The notes under the pieces were generated by a model. The model searched no databases. It was given only the letters and a program-made list of their open reading frames with translations, and was not told where the DNA came from. 64,000 nucleotides of DNA, taken from Neisseria mucosa. GTDB lineage: Bacteria; Pseudomonadota; Gammaproteobacteria; Burkholderiales; Neisseriaceae. Positions 51,990 through 59,420 of the stretch are shown here, in pieces. The translations under genes and the position numbers were made by a program. Every line of letters starts with the position of its first letter. The first letter of the stretch is position 1. The stretch covers positions 1,488,001 to 1,552,000 of the forward strand of contig CP028150.1 of the NCBI GenBank assembly GCA_003028315.1. Direction: 5' to 3'.

Positions 51990-52019
51990 TTGTTGGAAAC
52001 GCGGTTTGTTTGTTAGTAT
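51990..52019 (+). promoter_or_regulatory. Candidate promoter of pta
   Basis: TTGTTG (51990-51995), 18-bp spacer, TAGTAT (52014-52019), about 70 bases upstream of the pta start codon. Confidence 0.4.
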
Positions 52020-52087
52020 TAAGCCATTGCCGTTACGTCCGCATCACGGCGGCGACGGACAACCTCCAAATAGAAAGGACACATATC

Positions 52088-53590
52088 ATGGCTAAATTAT
52101 TGGTCGCTCCGGTATCCGCCGGTTTGGACGTGGCAGCAGCAAGCAAAGCCTTTGCCCAAGCTTTGGGCGCGCAAGTTTTCCAACCGCTCGACGCATCCGC
52201 CGAAACCCTGTTGGCGCAAGGCAAAAGCGACGACTGGTTTGACGCTGTGGTCGGCAAAGCCGTCGCACTCAATACCGACAATCTTGTTATCGAAGGTATC
52301 GCCCCCGAAGCGGACAAACTCTTCCTGTCCGGCAAAAACGTCGAGCTGGCATTGTCTTTGGATGCAGGCGTAGTCTTGGCATTGCAATCCGACAATGCCG
52401 ACGCAGCCGAAGCGGCACACCGAATCAACCTTGCCAAACAGCTTTACACCAACGCACCGGGTCTTTTGGAAGGCTTCATTATTGAAGGCGCGGCAGCATC
52501 CGTGGGCGAAGAAGTTGCCCGTCTGACTGGACTGACGTTCTACGGCTCAAGCAGCGCGCTCAAAGACGTATCTGCGTTGGCAAAACGCGAAGCATCCCGC
52601 CTTTCTCCCGCCCAATTCCGTTACAACCTGATTGATTTTGCCCGCAAAGCCGATATGCGCATTGTCCTGCCCGAAGGTGCAGAACCGCGTACCGTCGCCG
52701 CAGCCGCCATCTGCCACGAAAAAGGCATTGCCCGCTGCGTCTTGCTTGCCAAACGCGAAGAAGTTGAAGCCGTTGCCAAAGAACGCGGCATCAACCTGCC
52801 TGACTCTTTGGAAATCATCGATCCCGCCACATTGGTCGAACAATACGTCGAGCCGATGTGCGAATTGCGCAAATCCAAAGGGCTGACGCCTGAAGACGCC
52901 CGCAAACAACTGCAAGACACCGTCGTCCTCGGCACCATGATGATGGCGCAAAACGACGTGGACGGCTTGGTATCCGGCGCCGTTCATACTACCGCCAACA
53001 CCATCCGCCCCGCTTTGCAACTGATTAAAACCGCACCGGGCGCCAGCCTCGTGTCCAGCGTATTCTTCATGCTGCTGCCCAACCAAGTCCTCGTCTTCGG
53101 CGACTGCGCGGTCAACCCGAATCCGACACCCGAACAGCTTGCCGATATCGCCATCCAATCCGCCGATACCGCCAAAGCCTTCGGCATCCCGCCTAAAGTT
53201 GCCATGATTTCCTACTCCACCATCAACTCAGGCAGCGGCCCTGATGTCGATGCCGTGATTGAAGCGACCAAACTGGCGAAAGAAAAACGCCCGGACTTGG
53301 AAATCGACGGCCCGCTGCAATACGATGCGGCAACCGTGCCTGAAATCGGCAAAACCAAAGCCCCTGAAAGCACCGTCGCCGGTCAGGCAAGCGTCTTGAT
53401 TTTCCCGAACCTCAACACCGGCAACTGTACTTACAAAGCCGTACAACGCAGCGCCAACGTCCTGAGCGTCGGTCCATTGTTGCAAGGTTTGCGCAAACCG
53501 GTCAACGACCTTTCCCGCGGCGCATTGGTAGAAGACATCGTCTTCACCATCGCCCTGACAGCGGTTCAGGCAAAACAAATGGCAAACTGA
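52088..53590 (+). CDS. pta: Phosphate acetyltransferase
   Basis: Converts acetyl-CoA to acetyl phosphate, feeding acetate excretion with AckA. 500 residues, between the short (about 330) and long (about 710) forms. The catalytic PTA_PTB domain occupies the C-terminal two thirds: YNLIDFARKADMRIVLPEGAEPRTVAAAAICHEKGIA, LGTMMMAQNDVDGLVSGAVHTTANTIRPALQLI and NLNTGNCTYKAVQRSANVLSVGPLLQGL. The N-terminus is a reduced version of the DRTGG-type region without a clear P-loop. A GAAAGGA site supports the start at 52088. ackA is not adjacent. Confidence 0.92.
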   Translation: MAKLLVAPVSAGLDVAAASKAFAQALGAQVFQPLDASAETLLAQGKSDDWFDAVVGKAVALNTDNLVIEGIAPEADKLFLSGKNVELALSLDAGVVLALQSDNADAAEAAHRINLAKQLYTNAPGLLEGFIIEGAAASVGEEVARLTGLTFYGSSSALKDVSALAKREASRLSPAQFRYNLIDFARKADMRIVLPEGAEPRTVAAAAICHEKGIARCVLLAKREEVEAVAKERGINLPDSLEIIDPATLVEQYVEPMCELRKSKGLTPEDARKQLQDTVVLGTMMMAQNDVDGLVSGAVHTTANTIRPALQLIKTAPGASLVSSVFFMLLPNQVLVFGDCAVNPNPTPEQLADIAIQSADTAKAFGIPPKVAMISYSTINSGSGPDVDAVIEATKLAKEKRPDLEIDGPLQYDAATVPEIGKTKAPESTVAGQASVLIFPNLNTGNCTYKAVQRSANVLSVGPLLQGLRKPVNDLSRGALVEDIVFTIALTAVQAKQMAN

Positions 53591-53613
53591 TTACTTGATT
53601 TTTTAAAGTAAAC

Positions 53614-53656
53614 AAAGGTCGTCTGAAAACCATCAATAAGGTTTTCAGACGACCTT
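53614..53656 (+). terminator. Inverted DUS hairpin downstream of pta
   Basis: DUS pair with an 8-base core loop, 24 bases after the pta stop codon, followed by TATATA. Confidence 0.7.
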
Positions 53657-53736
53657 ATATATTCGGACGGTACATACCTGGCCGAAACCCTGCACCTTGG
53701 CTATACTCTTTCAGACGACCTTTCCGCACCTTCATT

Positions 53737-54012
53737 ATGGAACAACCCGATTTCTTCCCCATCCCCAGCCCCTGCATCGGCGTATGTGAAGCCAACGAAA
53801 AAGGCTATTGCAAAGGTTGCCTGCGCAGTCGTGAAGAGAGATTGTATTGGCAGCAGATGACGGACGACCAAAAGCACCAAGTCATGCGCCTGCTGCATAT
53901 GCGCAAAACCAAAATCCGCAACAAAAAACTCGATTTGCTGAGACAACAGGAAGAACGGGAAGAAATACAGCAGGACAATTTGTTTGACGACAACTTTGTC
54001 CCGGAAACTTAA
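53737..54012 (+). CDS. DUF1289-family small cysteine-rich protein
   Basis: 91 residues. The DUF1289 motif SPCIGVCEANEKGYCKGCLRSREERLYWQQM fills residues 11-41, with four cysteines placed for a zinc or iron-sulfur site. The rest is a charged helix (MRKTKIRNKKLDLLRQQEEREEIQQ) and an acidic tail. Function unknown; members are sometimes annotated as Fe-S proteins. It lies between pta and recJ with hairpins on both sides. Confidence 0.85.
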   Translation: MEQPDFFPIPSPCIGVCEANEKGYCKGCLRSREERLYWQQMTDDQKHQVMRLLHMRKTKIRNKKLDLLRQQEEREEIQQDNLFDDNFVPET

Positions 54013-54044
54013 AACGAGAAAGAGGTTCCCCTTCTCTTTCACAA

Positions 54045-54108
54045 TAAAAGGTCGTCTGAAACCAGGCAGCAGATTTTGGTTTGCTTTTAAGTTTTCAGAC
54101 GACCTTTC
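54045..54108 (+). terminator. Wide-loop DUS hairpin between DUF1289 gene and recJ
   Basis: The opposed DUS arms are separated by about 30 bases, the longest loop among the pairs listed. The second arm is only 50 bases before the recJ start. Confidence 0.5.
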
Positions 54109-54158
54109 CCGCCTTAAAATACATCCCCTCAAATACAACTATACCCCGTCCACACACC

Positions 54159-55859
54159 ATGCCCGTCAAAATCCAAACCCGCCCCGTCAACCAAAACGTC
54201 CTCGATGATTTGCTCACCGCCGGCGCCGACCCTTTAATCGCCCGCCTGTGCGCCTCGCGCGACGTGCAGAGTCCTGCCGAATTGGACGACAAACTCGCCA
54301 GCCTTCTGCCTTATCAATCGCTGACGCATTGCGAAGCCGCCGCCCGCCGTCTGGCGGATGCTATCGAGCGCAAGGAAAAAATCCTGATTGTCGCCGACTA
54401 CGATGCCGACGGCGCGACCGCGTGTTCCGTCGGCATGAGCGGTTTGGCGGCGATGGGCGCGGCGGTGGATTTCCTCGTACCCAACCGCTTCGAACACGGC
54501 TACGGCTTGACGCCCGAGCTTGCCGAAATCGCCGCCGCGCAAGGCGTGGATTTGCTGATTACGGTCGACAACGGCATTGCCAGCATCGCAGGCGTGGCGC
54601 GGGCGCAGGAATTGGGTTTGGACGTGATCGTTACCGACCATCACCTGCCCGCTGAAACCGTACCCAACTGCATCATCGTCAATCCGAACCAAAAAGGATG
54701 CGGCTTCCCCAGCAAAAGTCTGGCGGGCGTGGGCGTGATTTTTTATGTGTTGATGGCGTTGCGTGCCGAATTGCGCCGCCGTAATTATTTTTCAGACGAG
54801 CTGAAGGAGCCGAATCTGGGCGAACTTTTGGATTTGGTCGCACTCGGCACCGTCGCCGACGTCGTCCCACTCGACCACAACAACCGTATCCTCGTCTCGC
54901 AAGGTTTGAAACGGATGCGTTCCGGCAAAATGCGTCCCGGCATCCGCGCCTTGTTTGAAGTGGCACGGCGCGACTGGCGCAAAGCGCAGCCTTTCGACAT
55001 GGGGTTCGCACTGGGTCCGCGCATCAACGCCGCCGGACGGCTCGACGATATGTCGGTCGGCATCGCCTGCCTGTTGGCGCGCGACGACGCGGAAGCGCAG
55101 GCATTGGCGGCGCAGTTGAACGACCTCAATATCGAACGCCGCGAAATCGAGCAGTCCATGTTGCAAGACGCGCTGAACGCTTTTCCCGAAACCCTGCCTT
55201 CAGGTCAGACAACCCTGGTCGCCTACCGCGACGACTTTCATCAAGGCGTGGTCGGCATCGTCGCCAGCCGCCTCAAAGACCGCTTCTACCGCCCGACCAT
55301 CGTGTTCGCCCCAGCGGACAACGGCGAAGTGCGTGGTTCGGGGCGTTCCATTCCCAACCTGCACCTGCGCGACGCTTTGGATTTGGTATCCAAACGTCAC
55401 CCCGATTTGATTTTGAAATTCGGCGGACACGCGATGGCGGCGGGCTTGAGCATACTCGAACACAACATTCCCGCGTTTCAGACGGCCTTTGAAGAAGCCG
55501 TGCGCGAAATGGTGTGCGAAGACGATTTGTCGCAAACCTTCATCACCGACGGCAGCCTGAAAGCCTGCGACATCACGCTGGAACAGGCGCAAAACCTCGC
55601 CCGCCATGTTTGGGGACAAGGCTTCGCGCCGCCGAGCTTTACCGACGAGTTTCACGTCATCCGCCAGCAACCTTTGGGCGCGGAGGGCAAACACAAAAAA
55701 GTCTGGCTGCAAAAAGACGGCTACGAATTTGAAGCCATGTTCTGGCGGTGTACCGATGATATTCCCGAATACATCCGCACGGTTTACCGCCCTGTGGCAA
55801 ACGAGTGGCGCAATCAGATGGAATTGCAGCTTTATATCGATTATTGGGAAGCGGCTTAA
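54159..55859 (+). CDS. recJ: Single-stranded-DNA exonuclease RecJ
   Basis: 5'-3' single-strand exonuclease of recombination and mismatch repair. 566 residues from the ATG at 54159, close to the E. coli length of 577. DHH-superfamily motifs: LIVADYDADGATACSVG (80-85 DYDADG), LLITVDNGIASI, VIVTDHHLPAE and GRLDDMSVGIACLLA; the DHHA1 part contains FGGHAMAAGLS, and an OB-like C-terminus follows. The window's other recombination-relevant gene is ligA. Confidence 0.95.
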   Translation: MPVKIQTRPVNQNVLDDLLTAGADPLIARLCASRDVQSPAELDDKLASLLPYQSLTHCEAAARRLADAIERKEKILIVADYDADGATACSVGMSGLAAMGAAVDFLVPNRFEHGYGLTPELAEIAAAQGVDLLITVDNGIASIAGVARAQELGLDVIVTDHHLPAETVPNCIIVNPNQKGCGFPSKSLAGVGVIFYVLMALRAELRRRNYFSDELKEPNLGELLDLVALGTVADVVPLDHNNRILVSQGLKRMRSGKMRPGIRALFEVARRDWRKAQPFDMGFALGPRINAAGRLDDMSVGIACLLARDDAEAQALAAQLNDLNIERREIEQSMLQDALNAFPETLPSGQTTLVAYRDDFHQGVVGIVASRLKDRFYRPTIVFAPADNGEVRGSGRSIPNLHLRDALDLVSKRHPDLILKFGGHAMAAGLSILEHNIPAFQTAFEEAVREMVCEDDLSQTFITDGSLKACDITLEQAQNLARHVWGQGFAPPSFTDEFHVIRQQPLGAEGKHKKVWLQKDGYEFEAMFWRCTDDIPEYIRTVYRPVANEWRNQMELQLYIDYWEAA

Positions 55860-55873
55860 GGCTTGCGAAAGAT

Positions 55874-55907
55874 AAAAGGTCGTCTGAAAATTTTCAGACG
55901 ACCTTTA
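55874..55907. terminator. Shared DUS hairpin between recJ and mltG
   Basis: A nearly loopless DUS pair with AAAA before and TTT after, between convergent genes. Confidence 0.75.
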
Positions 55908-55929
55908 TGCTTTTGAAGCTCAGTTCAAC

Positions 55930-56925
55930 CTATTTCTTCAAAATGTATTTGCGTACGGCAGCGTTGTGTTCTTCCAGATTATGGCTGAACTGGCTCAAGC
56001 CGGTGCCGTCCATTTTGGAGACGAAATAGAGGTATTTTTCATTCGACGGATGCGCGGCGGCTTCAAGGGCGGCTTTGCTTGGCAGGGCGATGGGGGTCGG
56101 GGTTAAGCCGCTGCGGGTGTAGGTGTTATACGGCGTATCGCGCTGGAGGTCGGCTTTTCGGATTTTGCCTTTATACGCGCTGCCCATGCCGTAAATCACG
56201 GTCGGATCGGTTTGCAGGCGCATGCCGATGTTGAGGCGGTTGACGAATACGGAAGCAACATGGGCGCGGTCGTCTTCGTGGGCGGTTTCTTTTTCAATCA
56301 GGCTCGCCATAATCAGCATTTCATACGGATTTTTGTAGGGCAATCCGCTTTGGCGATCTTCCCAGGCGTCGTTCAGACGACGTTGCATGGTTTGATAAGC
56401 GGTTTGGTAGATTTGCAAATCGCTGCTGCCTGCGTCGATTTCGTAGCTGTCAGGGAAGAACTGGCCTTCGGGATTGCTGCTGAGCGCGTCGGGGGCAATC
56501 GCCTGCATGAGTTCCGCATCGCTCCAGCCGCGTGTTTTGTGTTCGATGTCGGGCGTGTTATCGATGATTTTACGCATGGTGGCAAAACGCGAACCTTCGA
56601 CGATTTGAACGGTAACGGCATCGGGTCTGCCATTGCGGATTTTCTGTAAAATGCCCCAGGCGGAAATGTTGGAAGGGAGGCGGTACGAGCCGGCGTTGAG
56701 TTTATTGTGTGCACCTATCAGGTAGGCGGCTGCGACCAGTACATGGCGGTTGTAAACGACTCCGTCTTCGGCAAGCGTACGGCTGACGGAAGAAATGCCT
56801 TGGTTTTTGGCAATTTTGATGCGGTATGCTTTGCCGTTGTCTTTGGGAACAAACAGCAAGGCGGCGAACACGGCGGCAACGGCAACAAAAAATACCGCAA
56901 ACCATTTCAACATTTTTTTCAGCAT
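55930..56925 (-). CDS. mltG: Endolytic murein transglycosylase
   Basis: Inner-membrane lytic transglycosylase (YceG) that cuts nascent glycan strands and sets their length. 331 residues with an N-terminal anchor (MLKWFAVFFVAVAAVFAALLFVP, 5-27), a LysM-like region (AKNQGISSVSRTLAEDGVV), and the catalytic part EMLIMASLIEKETAHEDDRAHVASVFVNRLNIGMRLQTDPTVIYGMG with the catalytic glutamate, ending in NTYTRSGLTPTPIALPSKAALEAAAHP. Divergent from ampD, so two cell-wall genes share one upstream region. Confidence 0.94.
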   Translation of the reverse strand: MLKKMLKWFAVFFVAVAAVFAALLFVPKDNGKAYRIKIAKNQGISSVSRTLAEDGVVYNRHVLVAAAYLIGAHNKLNAGSYRLPSNISAWGILQKIRNGRPDAVTVQIVEGSRFATMRKIIDNTPDIEHKTRGWSDAELMQAIAPDALSSNPEGQFFPDSYEIDAGSSDLQIYQTAYQTMQRRLNDAWEDRQSGLPYKNPYEMLIMASLIEKETAHEDDRAHVASVFVNRLNIGMRLQTDPTVIYGMGSAYKGKIRKADLQRDTPYNTYTRSGLTPTPIALPSKAALEAAAHPSNEKYLYFVSKMDGTGLSQFSHNLEEHNAAVRKYILKK

Positions 56926-57053
56926 GGTAGGATTTTTGATTTGTGAACGTCGGACGACAGTATAACCGAAATGCGCGCCTTCTTCCCTGCGCGCCCGCCC
57001 GACGTATGTTTTTTCCGCCTCAGTGGTCGTATGAAATAAAGGGTCGTCTGAAT

Positions 57054-57626
57054 ATGAATCTTCCGTCCGAATGCCAAGACATTGACTGGCAACAAGGCTG
57101 GTGGCAGCCTGCGCGCCGCGCGTTTTCGCCGAACTTCGAGCCGCGTGCAGAATCAGAAACTGTGTCGCTGGTGGTTTTACACAATATTTCGCTGCCGCCT
57201 TTCGAATATGGGACGGGCGCGGTGGAAAAGCTGTTTACCAACCGCATCGCCCCCGACGAACATCCGTTTTTCAGCGTCATCCACACCTTGCGCGTTTCCA
57301 GCCATTTTCTGATCACCCGCGAGGGCGAGGCGGTGCAGTTCGTTTCTTGCGACGATATGGCGTACCACGCGGGCGTGTCGTCGTTTCGCAGACGTGAAAA
57401 GTGCAACGCGTTTTCGGTCGGTATCGAATTGGAAGGCTGCGATTTCGAGCCGTTTGCCGAGGCGCAATATCAAACGCTGGAAACCCTGCTGCAAGCGTTG
57501 ATCGGGCATTACCCCATCACCGCCGTTACCGGTCATCAGGACATCGCCCCCGGCCGCAAAACCGACCCCGGCCACTTTTTCGACTGGCAAAGATTGCAGG
57601 CAGCAGGTTTCCCGGTTGTCCGTTAA
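57054..57626 (+). CDS. ampD: 1,6-anhydro-N-acetylmuramyl-L-alanine amidase
   Basis: Cytoplasmic zinc amidase that strips peptide from anhydro-muropeptides during wall recycling. 190 residues; VVLHNISLPPFEYGTG carries the first zinc histidine, HYPITAVTGHQDIAPGRKTDPGHFFDW the second histidine and the aspartate ligand. SVGIELEG with the catalytic glutamate is present. The start at 57054 was chosen because it gives the AmpD N-terminus. A single DUS (57042-57052) occupies the leader immediately before the ATG, with the preceding AAAGGG as the likely ribosome-binding site. Confidence 0.93.
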   Translation: MNLPSECQDIDWQQGWWQPARRAFSPNFEPRAESETVSLVVLHNISLPPFEYGTGAVEKLFTNRIAPDEHPFFSVIHTLRVSSHFLITREGEAVQFVSCDDMAYHAGVSSFRRREKCNAFSVGIELEGCDFEPFAEAQYQTLETLLQALIGHYPITAVTGHQDIAPGRKTDPGHFFDWQRLQAAGFPVVR

Positions 57627-57861
57627 TCGCTCAAAAATGCCATATAGCATTTTTCAGACGACCTGGCCCGATTTTGGGCTATCATTCTCGGCATTTGCTG
57701 TCAGAAAAGTTTATTTTCGTTATAATCGAGCATCCATACGGGACAATCCGTGTCCGACTCCGACGAACTTACTCGCGGCAATACGATTCCGCATACGCCC
57801 AAAGGCAAACCACCCCGGGCAACGAAGACGGAATGCCGCTCTTACAAAAAAGTGATTACCC

Positions 57862-59118
57862 ATGATTTTCATCGTCTTAGGCTTGGCAGTCATCCTTGCC
57901 GTCATCGCCTACAATATGTACCAAGAAAACCAATACCGCAAACAGGTGCGCGAGCAGTTCGGCCACTCCGACAAAGACGCGCTCCTGAACAGTAAAACCA
58001 GCCATGTGCGCGACGGTAAAGAATCCGGCGGCAAAGGCCTGTTCGTCAAAAAAGCGAACAAAGCCCAAGAAGCCGCGCTGCGCAATCTGCAAGAACAAGA
58101 CGAAATCTTCGCCGCCAAAGCCAAACTCGCCAAACCTTCCGCCATCAAAACCGATGTCGAGTTGGCGATTGAAGACGACTTTACCGACGAGCCGGTACAG
58201 CATACCGTCATCGGGCTGAACAACGAAATCACCACCCAAGCCGCCAGTGACGAGCCGGTTAACCTGCCGTCCGCCGCCAACCAACCTTTGGTCAGCTTGG
58301 ACGAATTGTCTCAAGTCGAATTGCCGTGGTTTGACCCGCGCTTCGACTACCTCGCCTACATCGCCCTCTCCGAAGCGCAAGAGCTGCACGCCCTGCCCCG
58401 CCTGTCCAACCGCCACCGTTTCCAAATCATCGGCTGCACCATGGACGACCGCTTCCAAGTTGCCGAACCGATTCCGAGCGTGTATTACCAAGGTTTCGTT
58501 GTCGGCCTGCAAGCAGTCAGCCGCAACGGTTTGGCGACTCAAGAAGAATTGCAACAGTTCAACCAACAAGTTGACACCTTCGCCCAACTGATGGGCGGCA
58601 AAGTCCTCCACACCGATTTGGCAGCGTTTACCGAAGTCGCGCAGGCATTGGACACCTTCTGCGCCCGCGTCGATCAAACCATCGCCATCCACTTGGTTTC
58701 ACACAGCAACATCAGCGGCGTCGAACTGCGCGCGTCTGTTGAAAACCTCGGCTTCGTATTGGGCGAAGACGGCGCATTCCACTACACCGGACAAACCGGC
58801 AGCCCGATGTTTGCCATCCACAGCCTCACAGGCGACGCGTTTACCAACGCCCTGTTGGACAACCAGTCCTACAAAGGCTTCAGCATGCTGCTCGACATCC
58901 CGCACGCGCCCGCCGGCGAAAAAACCTTCGACCTCTTCATGGACTTGGCGGTACGCCTCTCCGGTCAGTTGGGCTTGGATCTGGTCAACGACAAAATGGA
59001 AGAAGTTTCTACCCAATGGCTCAAAGACATTCGCAATTACGTCTTGGCGCGTCAGGAAGAAATGCTCAAAGTCGGCATCAAACCCGGCAGCAAACAAGCC
59101 CTGCGCCTGTTCTCCTAA
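57862..59118 (+). CDS. zipA: Cell division protein ZipA
   Basis: 418 residues. An N-terminal membrane anchor (IFIVLGLAVILAVIAYNMY, 2-20) with a short basic flank, a variable charged linker to about residue 150, and a C-terminal ZipA domain: GCTMDDRFQVAEPIPSVYYQGFVVGLQAVSRNG, MGGKVLHTDLAAFTEVAQALDTFC and FSMLLDIPHAPAGEKTFDLFMDLAVRLSGQLGLDLVNDKME. It tethers FtsZ to the membrane. ligA follows, the same zipA-ligA order as in E. coli, which supports the call despite weak conservation of the linker. Confidence 0.88.
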   Translation: MIFIVLGLAVILAVIAYNMYQENQYRKQVREQFGHSDKDALLNSKTSHVRDGKESGGKGLFVKKANKAQEAALRNLQEQDEIFAAKAKLAKPSAIKTDVELAIEDDFTDEPVQHTVIGLNNEITTQAASDEPVNLPSAANQPLVSLDELSQVELPWFDPRFDYLAYIALSEAQELHALPRLSNRHRFQIIGCTMDDRFQVAEPIPSVYYQGFVVGLQAVSRNGLATQEELQQFNQQVDTFAQLMGGKVLHTDLAAFTEVAQALDTFCARVDQTIAIHLVSHSNISGVELRASVENLGFVLGEDGAFHYTGQTGSPMFAIHSLTGDAFTNALLDNQSYKGFSMLLDIPHAPAGEKTFDLFMDLAVRLSGQLGLDLVNDKMEEVSTQWLKDIRNYVLARQEEMLKVGIKPGSKQALRLFS

Positions 59119-59232
59119 AATCGAATGTAATCAAAGCGGATATGTCGTTACGGCATATCCGCTTTTTTTCGGGTAAAATTCAACTGTTTTCAACCTATCA
59201 TTTTTCAGACGACCTTTGCCCGTCCCATCATG

Positions 59233-59389
59233 TATAGTGGATTAACTTTAAATCAGGACAAGGCGACGAAGCCGCAGACAGTACAGATAGTACGGAACCG
59301 ATTCACTTGGTGCTTCAGCACCTTAGAGAATCGTTCTCTTTGAGCTAAGGCGAGGCAACGCCGTACTGGTTTAAAGTTAATCCACTATA
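59233..59389. repeat. Correia element (CREE), full length
   Basis: 157 bp with terminal TATAGTGGATTAACTTTAAA inverted repeats and the central GGTGCTTCAGCACC palindrome. It fills most of the zipA-ligA gap, 31 bases before the ligA start, where it may add a promoter or an RNase III processing site. Confidence 0.95.
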
Positions 59390-59420
59390 TCAGACAAAGG
59401 TCGTCTGAAAACCTTCCTCC

